From the NCBI GenBank assembly GCA_031269415.1, contig JAISZF010000296.1, positions 1-7,159 of the forward strand: 7,159 nt of DNA. The letters run 5' to 3'. The position numbers and the translations under genes were made by a program. The notes under the pieces are model-generated. The model had not been told where the DNA came from and searched no databases. It was given only the letters and a program-made list of their open reading frames with translations. This document shows, piece after piece, positions 6,125 through 7,159 of this stretch (the stretch's first letter is position 1; every line of letters starts with the position of its first letter). The stretch comes from Clostridiales bacterium (GTDB lineage: Bacteria; Bacillota; Clostridia; Lachnospirales; WQUN01).

Positions 6125-6420
6125 TCGTGGGAGGCGAAGCGTCTGGTAAGGCCGCGTACGCGCGTTCGCTGGGATTCGCGGATGAAGATATATTATATAA
6201 TCTGCATGAATACATTATCGCGGGAAACGCTCCCGATCTTGATGAATTATATAAAATGCGGGTAATAACCTGTAACGAGGTAGGGTGCGGAATAATACCC
6301 GCGGATAAACGTGAGCGGGAATTACGCGAAAATATCGGGCGGTTCTGCTGCAAATTGGCCGAACGCGCCGAACGCGTCGTGCGCATGACGTCGGGGATCC
6401 CCGTAACTATAAAAGGCTGA
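6115..6420 (+). CDS. Short CobU-like P-loop protein (mini-CobU)
   Basis: A 101-residue protein that looks like CobU with the middle removed. The N-terminus MVLIVGGEASGKAAYA has a Walker A motif (6-13) ending in GKA instead of GKS/T. The C-terminal half, NEVGCGIIPADKRERELRE (54-72), IGRFCCKLAERAERV and SGIPVTIK (93-100), follows the CobU pattern closely. The segment that carries the guanylylated histidine and HRxxR in full-length CobU is missing. The region between has LYNLHEYI (28-34). ATG 6115 is supported by AAGGCGG (6101-6107), 7 nt upstream, and the gene overlaps the cobS end by 10 bases. From memory, short CobU-like proteins occur in other clostridial cob loci and are often annotated as CobU. 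Without the histidine it is unlikely to do the whole two-step reaction; an auxiliary, regulatory or hetero-oligomer role is inference. Confidence 0.85.
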   Translation: MVLIVGGEASGKAAYARSLGFADEDILYNLHEYIIAGNAPDLDELYKMRVITCNEVGCGIIPADKRERELRENIGRFCCKLAERAERVVRMTSGIPVTIKG

Positions 6421-6422
6421 TT

Positions 6423-6962
6423 ATGATAGAAGTAAAGTTAATCCGCCACGCGTTAACCGAGGGAGGTAAACGCCGCGTCTATCTCGGCGGCGGAACGGAT
6501 GAGCATCTTTGCCGCGAAGGCTTTGCCCAAGCGGCGTCGTTGGCGGAATCATGCGAGCGGAATGTTTACGCCAGCCCGATGACGCGCTGCGTTCAGACTG
6601 CTGAGATTATGTTTCCCGGCTCGGAAATAGTTTTAATCGAAGGTTTCCGCGAGATGAATTTCGGCGATTTTGAAGGCAGGAGCGCGGAGGAAATGAAAAA
6701 CGACCCCGAGTACCGCGCGTGGATCGCGGCGGATTGCGAACCGGTCTGCCCAAACGGCGAAGACTTAGCGGGGTTTAACAAACGAACGCGCGGAGCGTTT
6801 TGGGCTGTTATCGCGCAGGCGCGTGAACGCGGCGGCGAGAGGGTTATTATTGTGGCGCACGGCGGCACTATCATGTCTGTTATGTCCGAATTGAAACCTG
6901 AACGCGCATATTTTGAATGGCGATGTAAGCACTGTGAGGGGGTTTCGATATCGATCCGGTAG
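6423..6962 (+). CDS. cobC: Histidine phosphatase, probable alpha-ribazole phosphatase
   Basis: Member of the phosphoglycerate mutase-like histidine phosphatase superfamily. In this operon it most likely removes the 5'-phosphate of alpha-ribazole phosphate or of adenosylcobalamin phosphate. The 179 residues show LIRHALTE (6-13, nucleophile H9, variant of RHGxT), YASPMTRCVQTAEI (49-62, R55), REMNFGDFEG (76-85, acid E77) and VAHGGTIM (144-151, second H146). Length suits CobC rather than the longer PGM enzymes. ATG 6423 lies 2 nt after the preceding stop, with AAAGG six bases upstream. The superfamily is broad, so the substrate is inferred from position after cobT, cobU and cobS; the fold assignment is firm. 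It is the last gene before the operon terminator. Confidence 0.9.
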   Translation: MIEVKLIRHALTEGGKRRVYLGGGTDEHLCREGFAQAASLAESCERNVYASPMTRCVQTAEIMFPGSEIVLIEGFREMNFGDFEGRSAEEMKNDPEYRAWIAADCEPVCPNGEDLAGFNKRTRGAFWAVIAQARERGGERVIIVAHGGTIMSVMSELKPERAYFEWRCKHCEGVSISIR

Positions 6963-6964
6963 GG

Positions 6965-7003
6965 AAACCGGCGATGAGCATTCATGCTTATCGCCGGTTT
7001 TTT
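6965..7003 (+). terminator. Strong intrinsic terminator of the cob operon
   Basis: AAACCGGCGATGAGCA (6965-6980) pairs with TGCTTATCGCCGGTTT (6985-7000): 16 bp with one G-T wobble and a TTCA loop, running into six T (6998-7003). It begins 3 nt after the cobC stop. The T run is on the plus-strand side only, so it serves the cob operon. Confidence 0.95.
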
Positions 7004-7004
7004 A

Positions 7005-7159
7005 GCCGGTTCATACTTTTGACATCGCCGAGAACGCTTCACGCTGATGCCGAAAGGGCTGTTTGCGTTGTGAATCCGCTCTTTCGCAAGCTTTTGAACG
7101 TCTAAAACATAATACCCGTCAAAACGCCCGTATCTTTGCCTGGTCCTCGCCATTCCCAA
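7005..7159. other. Unassigned end segment beyond the cob terminator
   Basis: No gene, RNA or repeat was recognised. On the minus strand a frame from the window edge stays open (…RYGRFDGYYVLDVQKLAKER…), but it then runs through the terminator hairpin and antisense to cobC, to a stop at 6593; that part looks like a shadow. The other two minus frames close at TGA or TAG within about the first 60 bases from the edge, so a gene converging from the right could also end there. The sequence does not decide between these. Confidence 0.3.

Noticed and set aside
6593..7004. Minus-strand frame antisense to cobC
   Set aside because: It crosses the operon terminator and lies opposite a gene with clear catalytic motifs; it is a coding shadow.

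Overview
The window looks like a chromosomal segment of a Clostridia-type anaerobic Firmicute. The pointers are a 7TM-PAS-GGDEF protein of a kind common in that group, strong Shine-Dalgarno sites, sigma-A promoters of TTGACA/TATAAT type, and a cob cluster that carries a second, short CobU-like gene. This lineage assignment is inference; no rRNA gene or species marker is present. No mobile element, CRISPR array, tRNA or rRNA gene was seen.

Left half, minus strand (read from right to left): ispD (3564-2803) overlaps the start of a membrane-bound diguanylate cyclase gene (2894-1362). A separate cold-shock protein gene (1247-1047) follows, with a near-consensus promoter and an intrinsic terminator of its own. 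Last comes the 5' part of typA/bipA, which starts with GTG at 850 and runs off the left edge.

Right half, plus strand: a divergent 264-bp region holds a perfect-consensus promoter (TTGACA, 17 nt, TATAAT). It drives a tightly packed operon of cobT (3835-4866), cobU (4863-5375), cobS (5372-6124), a miniature CobU-like gene (6115-6420) and a cobC-type histidine phosphatase gene (6423-6962), closed by a strong terminator at 6965-7003. The first four genes overlap one another by 4 to 10 bases, which suggests translational coupling. Together they make up the nucleotide-loop (lower-ligand) stage of cobalamin synthesis. CobT activates dimethylbenzimidazole to alpha-ribazole phosphate, CobU makes adenosylcobinamide-GDP, CobS joins the two halves, and CobC removes the phosphate. 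No corrin-ring genes are in view.

The last ~155 bases, beyond the operon terminator, contain nothing I can identify. I found no clearly new system. The points most worth a second look are the mini-CobU, whose retained motifs complement weak motifs in the full-length CobU; the long ispD/GGDEF gene overlap; and the ~165-nt cob leader, which has a consensus promoter but no cobalamin riboswitch that I can recognise.
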